A stretch of 64,000 bases of DNA from Pseudomonadota bacterium (lineage in GTDB: Bacteria > Pseudomonadota > Alphaproteobacteria > Caulobacterales > Caulobacteraceae), in NCBI GenBank assembly GCA_018241995.1, contig JAFECT010000012.1, positions 1-64,000 of the forward strand, written 5' to 3'. Both the position numbers and the translations under genes were made by a program. The notes beneath the pieces were generated by a model. It saw only the letters and a list, made by a program, of their open reading frames with translations, had not been told where the DNA came from and made no database searches. Positions 35,201 through 44,588 of the stretch are shown here, one piece after another; within the stretch, counting starts at the first letter, position 1, and the number at the start of each line of letters is the position of its first letter.

Positions 35201-37208
35201 GACGACCCTGCTGTCGCGCGCGTCGATCGAGCCCACCCTTCTGCCCAGCACATCACCGTTCGCCATCGGGACCCAGAGCGTCACCGACGCCGACATCGAC
35301 GTGGCCTTCGGCGCCTTCCTCGCCGCGGTCGAGCAGTTCCTCGACCCGGCCTATGGCGTGCCCGCGTTCGTCGCCGACTCATCGGCGGTGACCAGCGTGC
35401 TGAACACCAAGCAGGGCCTGGCCAAGACCCTGGCCAACCGCATGCTCAGCCTGTCGGACGGCTCGGCCGGGGCGGCGGAGGCGATCGAGGTCTATCGCCA
35501 GGCCTGCCTGATCGACCTGACCAACTACTATGCCGTGGACGCAGTGGCGCAGTTCGCCCTGACCACCTCGCTCGGCGGCCCGGCCCTGACGCGGCCGATG
35601 GACCTCTATGGCCGCGCCGTCGGCCCGGGCGGCACGCCCGACGTCACCGTCTCCCCCGCCAAGGCCCTGATGTCGGGGACCTCGGCCATCGCCTTCTCGC
35701 TCGACGCCAAGCACAAAGGGGAGCACGCCGACGGCGTCCTGCCCTCAGTGTTCCAGATCGACGCCTTCGAGGTCCTCGGCAAGCCGATCACCGTCGGCGG
35801 CGCGACCTACGACACCGGGACGTGGCTGCGGTTTGTCACCCCGGGCGTCGGCCAGGAGCCCCTGCCCAACCAGCACCCGGTGCTGTTGCCGCTGCGCGCC
35901 TACCCCCGGGTGCCGGTGATCAATTCGCAGGACTTCTCGGGTCTGAAGGTCTCGGGCTCGGACTGGCAACAGGTCGTGGAGGCCGAGGAGTGGTCGCTGG
36001 ATCTCGGCTATACCCACGCCTTTGTGGCCGAAGACACCGTCTGGTTCACCGCCACCCTGAACATCCCCGCCGACAGCGACACGGTCAGCGTGGGCGCAAG
36101 CCCTGGCGACGTGGACGATGACCTGCTCGACACCCTGGTCCAGTTCAACGCCTACTATGCCCAACTCGCCCCGATCTTCGACGAGATGCGCCAGGGCAAG
36201 GCGCCGTCCAACCTGAACACCGCGCTCGACGCCTTCGCCACCATCGCCCAGGGCGTGGCCGCTTCCGTCGCCGTGCCGGTGACCGCGCCGGCGCCCTCGA
36301 CCCAGCAGCAGTGCGCGCCCAATCAAAGCGCCGCAACGGGCTACGACTTCGCCTTCTCGCTGGTCGAGGGCTTCGACGACACCCTGACGCCGGCCCAGGC
36401 GCCGTGGACCGTGACCATCACGTCCTGCCCCAACAACCCGACCACCGGGCCGTGGATGAACCCGCTGCCTGAGATGACGGTGATGGTGGGCACGGACGCC
36501 TACACACGCCAGGCCAGCCCGACGCCTGCAGGCAGCCAGACCTATCAGTTCGCCGACAGCGCCGGGAAACTGCTGATGGCGGATGCGGCCATGCAGATCA
36601 CCCAGCGGATGATCTCGGCGGCCCCGCTCAATGTGATCGACGTCCACAACGGCCGCGCCCGTCTGTCGATCTGGCGCAACGCGGGCATGCCCGCGCCCTT
36701 CGTCTACGCAACGCCGGAGGTGCAGGCGGTGGACCGGGTGCTGCCGTTCCTGGAGCACACCTTCCAGACCGGCTTCGACATCCGCACCCTGCCGGGCACG
36801 CCGCCTACGGCGGCGACGCTCAGCGACACCCTGACCCGCCTCTATGTAAACCTGGTGGCGGGCGCCTCGGGCCTGAGCGGCGGCTCAGGCTCGGTGCAGA
36901 CCGAAGTCAGCCTGACCTTCCCGGTGCAGGATGCCAATGTCGGCGGCCTGCCGGACCGCGAGGTGCCGATCCTGCTGAGCCTGCCGACTCCTATTCCGTT
37001 CCACGCGGGGCCGTCGGATGTGGCGACGCTTGTGCAGCAGGTGACCACGGCCCTGGCGGCCTGGCGCACCAACAACGGCATTCCGGCCAGCCAGAACGCC
37101 AAGCTGAGGTTCGCGGTCAGCCTGTTCTCCGACAGTTCGGAGACCGGCATGCCGATCGTCCAGCTCGACGGCCTGGTCGTGCCGGTGCACGGGGTGACCT
37201 GGAACTAG
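29298..37208 (+). CDS. Giant protein of unknown function, 2636 aa (giant operon gene 3)
   Basis: One uninterrupted 7.9-kb frame. Residues about 1-870 are repeated beta-rich segments of the type LTLGALVLDVTLDCPSF. Residues about 871-940 form a very hydrophobic, alternating stretch (FVIITASLLVEIVLSAAIYA, later GLFKIHIHVGFSTTISY) that could be amphipathic beta strands rather than helices. Two proline-rich linkers, about 1057-1079 and 1828-1853, split the rest into large domains. There is no signal peptide, calcium repeat or cell-wall anchor. I recognise no domain with certainty; the style again recalls DUF6603-type proteins. It is part of the operon from 24492, and its stop abuts the convergent DUF3175 gene with no gap or terminator. 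Functions to consider: structural scaffold, lipid-binding groove or toxin carrier. Confidence 0.8.
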   Translation: MTATTSTPAQTIKAAVEACLTSGQPLAVDLATLVQASTLPNLPTVPVTITFAPGEDPLAQFGLYRLASLFPGVPVAQWLPRDGFLSPLVPAGNPYIALNEVGFTLEQNNGSFTLDGITVGLTLGQPGKGWSPGDLGLGLSIDASLETLNFDVASPFSSPSATAVLTGTLTLGALVLDVTLDCPSFVFRAREQPGSAPTFAALLAGFDLPSPTGFDQLTLSGLNFSVMSRDQAVELDAQIDTSDGSPFPLFGDADFALDSLAVSLSYSPGNASANVVAGLVVMKTIALGASLSVVKTPGNPSPTWTMDVGLDLSRTWSLLYPTTPPPSPVAISLGDLAGAFGLPKPSFVNAVQIQSLSGSGTIESGSYSYGLNLVFDVQWTVASTSFDVLTTVNINSAGGSSIVGVVEIDNFQVTLEWDFGATETFKASTQIGNVDLAGSYSGGIITLNVTGAGGGGVGLGDLIGDFVGIFTGDPFTTLPDPWSLLNDIDMSGLTLAVDANKKTVSISCALSASFLGCSISSIGLIYDPNAAKSGGTTFSLAVEGSFPMLPTQTLPDGKQGVAFDPTQPSSAPTAPGLGAAYVDIMLAALGQRVALSPAPDTVEAALEDIQAIAAAISPTNPLPSAPFDPSAGWLVGARIVLLGQVDVRLVFCDPQIYGLHVIVGDPLIAGAPKFSYLDALKGLSAEILYRKVSDTIGVYEGFLTLPDTLRKIDMGAFELQLPSFSVEYFTNGDFEIDIGYPANGDFSNSMVLSAAEFYGSGGILFAKLSQATAPTLPQNIATYTDAAGNTVPVGSFGTVIEIGLGVQVGIYKSFSAGPLSASLGVLLQGMFQGTFAKFTTLPIPSAANQQSAQYYQVYASISIIGKLEGEIDFVIITASLLVEIVLSAAIYAEAYKQVVVPLSASVDVELTVTINCGLFKIHIHVGFSTTISYTAKFGSDSTPLWAQVPAGVSAHALKLARAAPPRSMAFLAAAPGGPTWAPLACAALPLNLYVQPQLTLSPASPTGWTYIVQGALMSPQAVPQGVTPTPTADTTFATDAVALMTAWMLQSYIQAFPNPPAPPPGPPSPPPPPPPARPATLTPQQQFYSTITVEAGHLSGLQQFIDTERVKDPSIWALPTPAQLQAFFAGNMALTAAVLPPSANPAQPNQFGLGFFPMPPGVILTSTDGAPSPVVDQADLKVLTDYVLITVLSALHSAEQALGNQASINLLDLFDTMGLLTPTQPSALGSAVGQGTRFLLHGVQFEGVALYSATGQEIVLSNLTDPAIGLTLTANGDWGLSTGGTFLNVPAPYFPAQIATFATGVDETGITAAKMTLAVTAPKHFTVAPGLGSSAGVYVRGFPAALPPLLDDSTAFKLQTIDANGVISDVPASAYQWCGTVSFTVRRTPAAGSTSAKPSWLPGVYTLSGVQADGLEALEAIFTGANSLPPSLLELAFVEPNSKTLSMVTVSASTAGGNPPVFMFRSNLSTETNPSPVQTFAAHMMLRSANPNADLAFISNLMTGGLTNSGGYYMVAPRGALPDDLFDTSGLAHLQLVVSFDVPASSGGYVLPPVAVNAVRVSDPAVGAEPHVFVASDAIDSTHATVPVGTAGLTVLRPTPANPATDPTYQASLDNMFNLLVCAPAKIVTGAGSTIAVSAPPRDAFVTGPATSDSEPGKLIYSRLYDLLALTGNAWPANANAQQLMQLDPYLFVGGSLSVAYAWADLYGDQIPSGLPETTISLGYTDPLGALSDWPGLSYGYTVEGQPGSRTLTLHRAWVTDLNSGSDPAQIANLKQQYATLYHQLGDVTASLSVSFLASGSAPLPGVSGVATQLRADIATILAALDNLPAPPPPPPAGQSPAPIPSTTLPPIVFTLPASGYDPEPLNELGIQLTFTRNGPIDPDFANEPTIKSSTTVLSPFGAAGSSTQTYRTFAANFEQALSDQDMRVLVGDTSTATGAQLWVMRYGASGVGVSLGWSAAYAPPPFWTTLLSRASIEPTLLPSTSPFAIGTQSVTDADIDVAFGAFLAAVEQFLDPAYGVPAFVADSSAVTSVLNTKQGLAKTLANRMLSLSDGSAGAAEAIEVYRQACLIDLTNYYAVDAVAQFALTTSLGGPALTRPMDLYGRAVGPGGTPDVTVSPAKALMSGTSAIAFSLDAKHKGEHADGVLPSVFQIDAFEVLGKPITVGGATYDTGTWLRFVTPGVGQEPLPNQHPVLLPLRAYPRVPVINSQDFSGLKVSGSDWQQVVEAEEWSLDLGYTHAFVAEDTVWFTATLNIPADSDTVSVGASPGDVDDDLLDTLVQFNAYYAQLAPIFDEMRQGKAPSNLNTALDAFATIAQGVAASVAVPVTAPAPSTQQQCAPNQSAATGYDFAFSLVEGFDDTLTPAQAPWTVTITSCPNNPTTGPWMNPLPEMTVMVGTDAYTRQASPTPAGSQTYQFADSAGKLLMADAAMQITQRMISAAPLNVIDVHNGRARLSIWRNAGMPAPFVYATPEVQAVDRVLPFLEHTFQTGFDIRTLPGTPPTAATLSDTLTRLYVNLVAGASGLSGGSGSVQTEVSLTFPVQDANVGGLPDREVPILLSLPTPIPFHAGPSDVATLVQQVTTALAAWRTNNGIPASQNAKLRFAVSLFSDSSETGMPIVQLDGLVVPVHGVTWN

Positions 37209-37496
37209 TCAATCGCGCCCGAAGTCATGGCGCAGTTCGTCCTTCGCCTTTTCCAGCACGCGGCGGCGCGAGGCCGGCAGCTTCCGGCCCGCGCGATTGA
37301 TGTAGAAGGTCAGCATCGACATCGCCGACTGGAACGGCGAGCCCTTGCGCCGGTGGCTGTGCTCGGCCGAGCGCTTCAGCGACGCGGCTATGGCCTTGGG
37401 GCTCTTCTGGTCGAAGACCTTGGGCTCCAGGTCCAGCGCGTCGCTATGGGCGCTGACCGCGGCCGACCACTTGCGCAAGTGATGGCGGCTGGCCAC
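37209..37496 (-). CDS. DUF3175 family protein
   Basis: A 95-aa basic protein. The pattern WSAAVSAHSDALDLEPKVF, KAIAASLKRSAEHS, RRKGSP and SAMSMLTFYINRAG is that of DUF3175, a family of small cytoplasmic proteins of unknown function. It is 7 nt downstream of the DUF3008 gene on the same strand and probably shares its transcript. Its stop directly abuts that of the convergent giant gene. Confidence 0.85.
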   Translation of the reverse strand: MASRHHLRKWSAAVSAHSDALDLEPKVFDQKSPKAIAASLKRSAEHSHRRKGSPFQSAMSMLTFYINRAGRKLPASRRRVLEKAKDELRHDFGRD

Positions 37497-37503
37497 CGGC
37501 GGC

Positions 37504-37695
37504 TCAGTGCTTGGTCTTCTTCACATGCTCAGGCTTACCCTTGCGCTTGGTGGAGGCCATCTTGTCGAGCTCCTTCTCGCTCATCGACATCATCGACTTC
37601 GAGGCGCCCTTGAGTTCGCTCTTGGGCGTGTCGCCCCGCTTGGCGGACAGGGCGGCCCCGGCGGCCTTCTGCTGGGCGGCGGACTTGGCGGGCAT
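37504..37695 (-). CDS. DUF3008 family small protein
   Basis: A 63-aa, Lys/Ala/Ser-rich protein from the ATG at 37695 (MPAKSAAQQKAAGAALSAKR), which matches the start of DUF3008. The middle has KSMMSMSEKELDKMAS and the end is very basic (KRKGKPEHVKKTKH). GGAGATTCC precedes the start. It is too small and charged to be an enzyme; a nucleic acid-binding or stress role is only a guess. It forms a pair with the DUF3175 gene. Confidence 0.85.
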   Translation of the reverse strand: MPAKSAAQQKAAGAALSAKRGDTPKSELKGASKSMMSMSEKELDKMASTKRKGKPEHVKKTKH

Positions 37696-37768
37696 GGCGG
37701 AATCTCCTTCGTGTGAGGAAGCAACGCCCGTCGCAGAGGCTTGGTTCGGCTTGGCCTTTTCGGAATTT

Positions 37769-38305
37769 TCAGGCCAGCGGCCAACGGCCGAGCAGCCTGT
37801 GTCGGCCCTCGGTTCGGTCACTGTGGATGAGCACCACCTCCCGCACGCGCCAGCTGACGGGATCGATGAACGCCTCGGAGACCCGGCGCGGATCATAGAG
37901 CAGGGTCATGTGAGGGACGAACTGCGGCTCCGGCCCTCGCGCCAGGCCCACGCCGGAGAGCGCCGTGTGCAGGCCGCCGAAGAGGTTCGTCACCCCCAGG
38001 ACGCCGTCTTCGCCGCACAGCACAAGCGGCGAGGACTTCGCCGTCTGGCCGAAGCTGACCACACGATCGAACGCGGCCACGAACGACCCCATACGCAAGC
38101 CCGACGCCGCTTCGCACGCACGCGCGACGGTCTGCGAATCCGGCGGACCCGACCCGCCGACGGGATTGAGCGACACGTGCAGCTTCTCCGGCGCGATCAA
38201 GCGGCCGGTGAGACCGTGGGCGGCGCGCTGCGCGACGGCCACGGCGAGTGCGGCCCGGACCGCGGCCGGGCTGGGTCGTAGCGCGAAGAACAGCCTGTGC
38301 GACAA
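37769..38305 (-). CDS. thpR: RNA 2',3'-cyclic phosphodiesterase (2'-5' RNA ligase family)
   Basis: A 2H phosphoesterase that opens 2',3'-cyclic phosphates on RNA. The two catalytic HxS/TL motifs are HVSL (in KLHVSLNPVGG) and HMTL (in VPHMTLLYDP). The family start, normally Hxx-RLFFALRP, corresponds to SHRLFFALRPSP, so I place the start at the TTG at 38305 (178 aa). The frame remains open to an ATG at 38419, but that part has no family likeness. It lies divergently from the amine oxidase gene. Confidence 0.8.
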   Translation of the reverse strand: MSHRLFFALRPSPAAVRAALAVAVAQRAAHGLTGRLIAPEKLHVSLNPVGGSGPPDSQTVARACEAASGLRMGSFVAAFDRVVSFGQTAKSSPLVLCGEDGVLGVTNLFGGLHTALSGVGLARGPEPQFVPHMTLLYDPRRVSEAFIDPVSWRVREVVLIHSDRTEGRHRLLGRWPLA

Positions 38306-38628
38306 CCCACGCCCCCGTCTCGGACGATGCAGTTTGCGCCTTGCGAAGGCGCTATCAAGCCGCCGACGGGCGTGGCGCGGCCGAATGCTCGCAGCCACGG
38401 CAATACTGCACGCATGCATGCAGTGAAGCAGCTTTATGGCTCAAGTCCGTGGTCGCGGCGCAGCCGCCGTCCGTCGCACATGTCATTGCGAAACAGAGGC
38501 GGACCTATACGTCGCGTATCCCTCGCTAATCTGCGCAAACGGCCGCCGCACGGCGCGTCGTTTCCTACTTTGACTCGCAAAAGCCGGCTTTGGTCGGGCG
38601 GGTCTTCGCGCCATTGCCGGAGTGGATC
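38306..38628. other. Intergenic region between thpR and the amine oxidase gene
   Basis: A stretch of about 320 nt with no convincing gene. It must hold the divergent promoters. It contains an imperfect 20-bp palindrome at 38405-38424 and a locally less GC-rich patch around 38490-38590. If thpR starts at 38419 instead, the empty part shrinks to about 210 nt. Confidence 0.5.
38405..38424. promoter_or_regulatory. Near-perfect 20-bp palindrome
   Basis: ACTGCACGCATGCATGCAGT differs from its own reverse complement at only two symmetric positions. It sits between thpR and the amine oxidase gene and could bind a dimeric regulator of either. Confidence 0.35.
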
Positions 38629-40230
38629 ATGGGTCTCAGCCGTCGCGGCCTCTTGCATCGGATCGCCGGGCTTGGCGGCTATGCGGCCGCCTATTCGGCC
38701 ATGGTCGACCTGGGCCTGCTCGCGGTCCCCGCAAAGGCCGCAACGCCGCAGCTTCCGTCGGACCTCGGCGCCGGCAAGCGTGTGGTCGTGCTGGGCGCGG
38801 GCCTCTGCGGCCTGGTCACCGCCTATGAACTCGAACGCGCCGGCTTCTCCGTCACCCTGCTGGAGGCGCGGGATCGCCTGGGCGGGCGCAACTGGACCGT
38901 CCGCAACGGCGACCGCATCGAGATGGCGGGGGAATCCACCCAGTCGGTGAGCCTCTCCGAAGGCCTCTACATGAACGCCGGCCCGGCCCGCATCCCCAGC
39001 CATCACCAGGGGGTGCTCGGCTACTGCGAGCGCCTCGGCGTCCCGCTCGAGGTCGAGGTGAACGCCAGCCGCAGCGCCTGGTTCTGGTCGGCGGCGTCGA
39101 ACGGCGGCGCGCCGATCCAGATGCGCCAGGGCCTGAACGACACGCGCGGCCACCTGTCCGAGCTCCTGGCCAAGGCCGTGCGCCGCGGCGCGCTCGACCA
39201 GGACCTGACGCCGGAGGATCGCGAGAAGCTGCTGCCGTTCCTCAAGTTCTATGGCGACCTGGACGCGGACCTGCGCTTCTCGGGCTCAGAACGCTCGGGC
39301 ATGGAGCAATTGCCGGGCGCCGGTCCCCAGTTGGGCGTGAAGCGGGCGCCGCTGCCGCTGAAGGAGCTGCTGGCCAACGAGCAGCTCGGCCAGACCCTGT
39401 TCGAGTCCCAGCTCAACATGCAGGCCACCATGTTCCAGCCCGTGGGCGGGATGGATCGCATCCCCGCCGCCTTCGAGCGGGCCATCCGCAGCCCGATCGT
39501 CAGGGGCGCGCAGGTGCTGCAGATGCGCCAGTCGCCCGACGCGGTCAGCGTGGCCTGGCGCGACCGCGCGAGCGGCGCCCGGCGCGTCACCGAGGCCGAC
39601 TTCGCGGTGGTGACTATTCCCTTCAACATCCTCGCCCGTATCGACAACGACTTCGACGCGCCGGTGCGGGCGGCGCTGGCGCAGACCGAGCCGGGCTACT
39701 CCAACAAGATCGGCTTCGACGCGCCGAGATTCTGGGAGCGCCAGGAGATCTACGGCGGCATCTCCTGGGTCGGCGGCGAGACCAACATGGTCTGGTACCC
39801 GTCCAATGGCATGCGCACGGCCCGCGGCCTGCTCCTGGCCTGCTACGCCTCGGGCGCGGTCGCCAAGCGCTTCGCCGAGCGCCCGATCGCGGAGCAGATC
39901 GCCATCGCCCGGGCGGCGGTGGGCCACCTGCATCCGGGGCACGAGGCCGATCTGTCCAATCCCGCCGTCATCAACTGGAGCAAGATTCCTTTCAGCGAGG
40001 GACCTTGGCCCGGCTGGGTCGGCGGGGGCCGTGTCGCGGAAGGGCACATGGAAGACCCCGACTTCCGCCTGCTGAACCAGCCGCACGGCCGGGTCTATTT
40101 CTCCGGCTCGCAGGTCTCGCAGATGCCGAGCTGGCAGGAGGGTGCGGTGTTCGCCGCGCACCGGAGCATCGAGCTGATCGCCCAGCGCGTCGCCGAAGCC
40201 ACGGGCGCCGCCAAGGCTCCACGGGCCTAG
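38629..40230 (+). CDS. Tat-exported flavin monoamine oxidase family protein
   Basis: A 533-aa FAD-dependent amine oxidase. The ATG at 38629 gives a twin-arginine signal (SRRGLLHRIAGLGG), implying export of the folded, FAD-loaded enzyme to the periplasm. The dinucleotide motif is VVVLGAGLCGLVTAYELE, followed by LLEARDRLGGR; the C-terminal FAD contact is in RVYFSGSQVSQMPSWQEGA. It resembles L-amino acid and monoamine oxidases, but the substrate is not evident. Its stop codon overlaps that of convergent fdhD in a shared CTAG. Confidence 0.9.
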   Translation: MGLSRRGLLHRIAGLGGYAAAYSAMVDLGLLAVPAKAATPQLPSDLGAGKRVVVLGAGLCGLVTAYELERAGFSVTLLEARDRLGGRNWTVRNGDRIEMAGESTQSVSLSEGLYMNAGPARIPSHHQGVLGYCERLGVPLEVEVNASRSAWFWSAASNGGAPIQMRQGLNDTRGHLSELLAKAVRRGALDQDLTPEDREKLLPFLKFYGDLDADLRFSGSERSGMEQLPGAGPQLGVKRAPLPLKELLANEQLGQTLFESQLNMQATMFQPVGGMDRIPAAFERAIRSPIVRGAQVLQMRQSPDAVSVAWRDRASGARRVTEADFAVVTIPFNILARIDNDFDAPVRAALAQTEPGYSNKIGFDAPRFWERQEIYGGISWVGGETNMVWYPSNGMRTARGLLLACYASGAVAKRFAERPIAEQIAIARAAVGHLHPGHEADLSNPAVINWSKIPFSEGPWPGWVGGGRVAEGHMEDPDFRLLNQPHGRVYFSGSQVSQMPSWQEGAVFAAHRSIELIAQRVAEATGAAKAPRA

Positions 40231-41027
40231 CCCAGTTCCAGCCGCTGCGGGTTGGTGAAGACCTCGAACCCGTCCGAGCGGGCCACGCCCACCAGGGTCA
40301 GGCCCGCCGCCTCGGCCGTGCGGATCGCCAGAGCCGTGGGCGCGGAGACCGCGCAGAGCACCGGCGCGCCCAGCACGGCCGCCTTCTGCACCATCTCCAC
40401 CGACACGCGGCTGGTCAGCAGGAGCACCTCGCGGCGCGTGGTCCCCTGGCGGACAGCGGCGCCGATCAGCTTGTCGAGCGCATTGTGGCGGCCGATGTCC
40501 TCCCGCACGATCGGGCCGCCGTCGCGGCTCCAGAGGCCGGCGGCGTGGACCGCGCGGGTGGCGCGGCTCAGCGCCTGGGCCGCCTCCATCTGCGCCATGG
40601 CCGTCAGCAGGTCTTGGCCAGACACGCGCAGGCCGTCGTCCGCCACGCGCAGCGGCGCCCGGGCGGCCTCCTCCAGGCTCTCGACGCCGCAGAGGCCGCA
40701 GCCGGTCGGACCGGCGAGCCGCCTGCGCCGCGCGGCCAGGTCGCGGGTACGCTCGGGCGTCAGCCACAGGCGCACCTCCACGCCCAGGTCGCTCCTCGCG
40801 ACCTCCAGCGAAGCGATCTCGTCGGCGCTTTCGATCACCCGCTCGGACAGGCTGAAGCCCACGGCGAAGTCCTCCAGGTCGGCAGGCGTGGCCATCATCA
40901 CCGCCGTGGTCGAGCCGTCGTGGACCAGGGCGACCGGCGTCTCCTCTGCCAGCAGGCGCACGCCCTCCTCCGCCGCCTCGCCGGGGCGCCAGCGCAGGCG
41001 CGGCTGGGGCGCCGTCGCGTCGCTCAT
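40227..41027 (-). CDS. fdhD: Formate dehydrogenase accessory sulfurtransferase FdhD
   Basis: FdhD passes sulfur from a cysteine desulfurase to the molybdenum cofactor of formate dehydrogenase-type enzymes. The ATG at 41027 gives 266 aa. The diagnostic CxxC is in GCGLCGVESL; other family segments are DFAVGFSLSERVI and DIGRHNALDKLIG. It is divergent from the FdhF2 gene it probably serves; the 109-nt gap between them holds a TGTTG-N7-CAACA inverted repeat at 41067-41083. The end overlaps the amine oxidase stop. Confidence 0.95.
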   Translation of the reverse strand: MSDATAPQPRLRWRPGEAAEEGVRLLAEETPVALVHDGSTTAVMMATPADLEDFAVGFSLSERVIESADEIASLEVARSDLGVEVRLWLTPERTRDLAARRRRLAGPTGCGLCGVESLEEAARAPLRVADDGLRVSGQDLLTAMAQMEAAQALSRATRAVHAAGLWSRDGGPIVREDIGRHNALDKLIGAAVRQGTTRREVLLLTSRVSVEMVQKAAVLGAPVLCAVSAPTALAIRTAEAAGLTLVGVARSDGFEVFTNPQRLELG

Positions 41028-41136
41028 GACGCGCGTCCGCCGCGGGCAAGATGGAACCCTAAAGCTTGTTGCATGGTCCAACATTGAGGGGCTTTGATCA
41101 CGGCGAGACCCTAGACTCAGGGAGCGGACGAACGCC

Positions 41137-43565
<2,429 letters not shown>

Positions 43566-43569
<4 letters not shown>

Positions 43570-44105
43570 GCGCGCTTTCCGCCATCATCCTGGCCGGGGG
43601 CCGCTCCAGCCGCATGGGCCAGGACAAGGCGACCCTGCGCTGGGGCGGGCGAACCGCGATCGAGCGCGTCGCCGCCCTGGCCAGGGCCTGCGGGGCCGAG
43701 CAGCTGATGGTCTCCGGCGGCGACTACGGCCTGCCGTTCACGCCCGATCCGGAAGCCTTCGGCGGCCCGGTCGGCGGCCTGCTCACGGCGGCGGCTCGGC
43801 TGCCCGCGGCCTCACGCCTGCTGGCGCTGGCCGTCGATGCGCCGACCCTGACGCCGGAAGACCTGCGCCCCCTGCTCGATGCGGCGGCGCCCGGCGCGGC
43901 CTTCGAGGACCACCCCCTGCCTCTCGTCATCGAGGCCTCCGCCCTGCCCCGTAACCTCGCGCCCGACAGTCCGCTGAAACGCCTGGTGGAGCGCGCCGGC
44001 CTGCGCCTTCTGCCCCCGCCTGCCGACGCCCTTGCGCGCCTGCGCGGGGCCAACACGCCCGACGAGCTCGATGCGCTCCGCCGCGCCGCCCATGAGATCG
44101 CCTGA
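43566..44105 (+). CDS. mobA: Molybdenum cofactor guanylyltransferase
   Basis: MobA links GMP to molybdopterin, giving the MGD cofactor used by the oxidoreductase upstream. The GTG at 43566 overlaps the FdhF2 stop (GTGA) and gives 179 aa. The nucleotide-binding signature [13 protein letters not shown] and the acidic VDAPTL are present. The open frame extends far upstream, but that part is a shadow of the FdhF2 gene. It is followed at once by the nitrate reductase associated gene. Confidence 0.93.
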
Positions 44106-44585
44106 ATGAACGACACCACCCTGTTCGCCTTCGAGAGCGATTTCGTCGCCACCCTGCGCTGCGTGCCCATGGCCGTGCGCTTCAAGCTCGACGCCTGCGG
44201 AATCAAGCTCAGCTTGCGCCAGTGGAGCCGCTTCACCCGCGAGGACCGGCACGAACTTCTGATGGCGCCCTGCGGGACACCGGCGGAGGTAGCGGCCTAT
44301 CGCGAGAGGCTCGTCGCCCTGATCGCCGAACGCACCGGTCAGGAGGCCACCCTGCTGGGCGCGCCGCCGGAACCCTTGTGGGAGCGCCCCGACACCGTCG
44401 CCCCGGCCGTGATCGACTTCGCCGACCAGATCGGCGCCCAGCCGCCTTCGGCCGATGACTGGCGGCGCCTGACGCCCCTGCAGCGCTTCGCCCTGATCAA
44501 GCTGTCGCGGGACAACCACGACAACGTCAACTTCGTCCCAGCCCTGCGCGAGTTCGGCCTGGCGGAGGCGGCCGAGACGGTTTGA
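44106..44585 (+). CDS. Nitrate reductase associated protein
   Basis: A 159-aa protein whose FAFESDFVATLRCVPMAVRFKLD opening and LRQWSRFTREDR segment I recognise as the nitrate reductase associated family, which occurs beside molybdenum enzymes. Its biochemical role is unknown. The ATG follows the mobA stop directly, so it is the third gene of the Mo-enzyme operon. No nitrate reductase is in the window; here it probably accompanies FdhF2. Confidence 0.75.
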   Translation: MNDTTLFAFESDFVATLRCVPMAVRFKLDACGIKLSLRQWSRFTREDRHELLMAPCGTPAEVAAYRERLVALIAERTGQEATLLGAPPEPLWERPDTVAPAVIDFADQIGAQPPSADDWRRLTPLQRFALIKLSRDNHDNVNFVPALREFGLAEAAETV

Positions 44586-44588
44586 GCC

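Noticed and set aside
24492..37208. Prophage or contractile injection system
   Set aside because: No baseplate, sheath, tube, terminase, portal, integrase or lysis gene is seen near the giant genes, and G+C matches the host.
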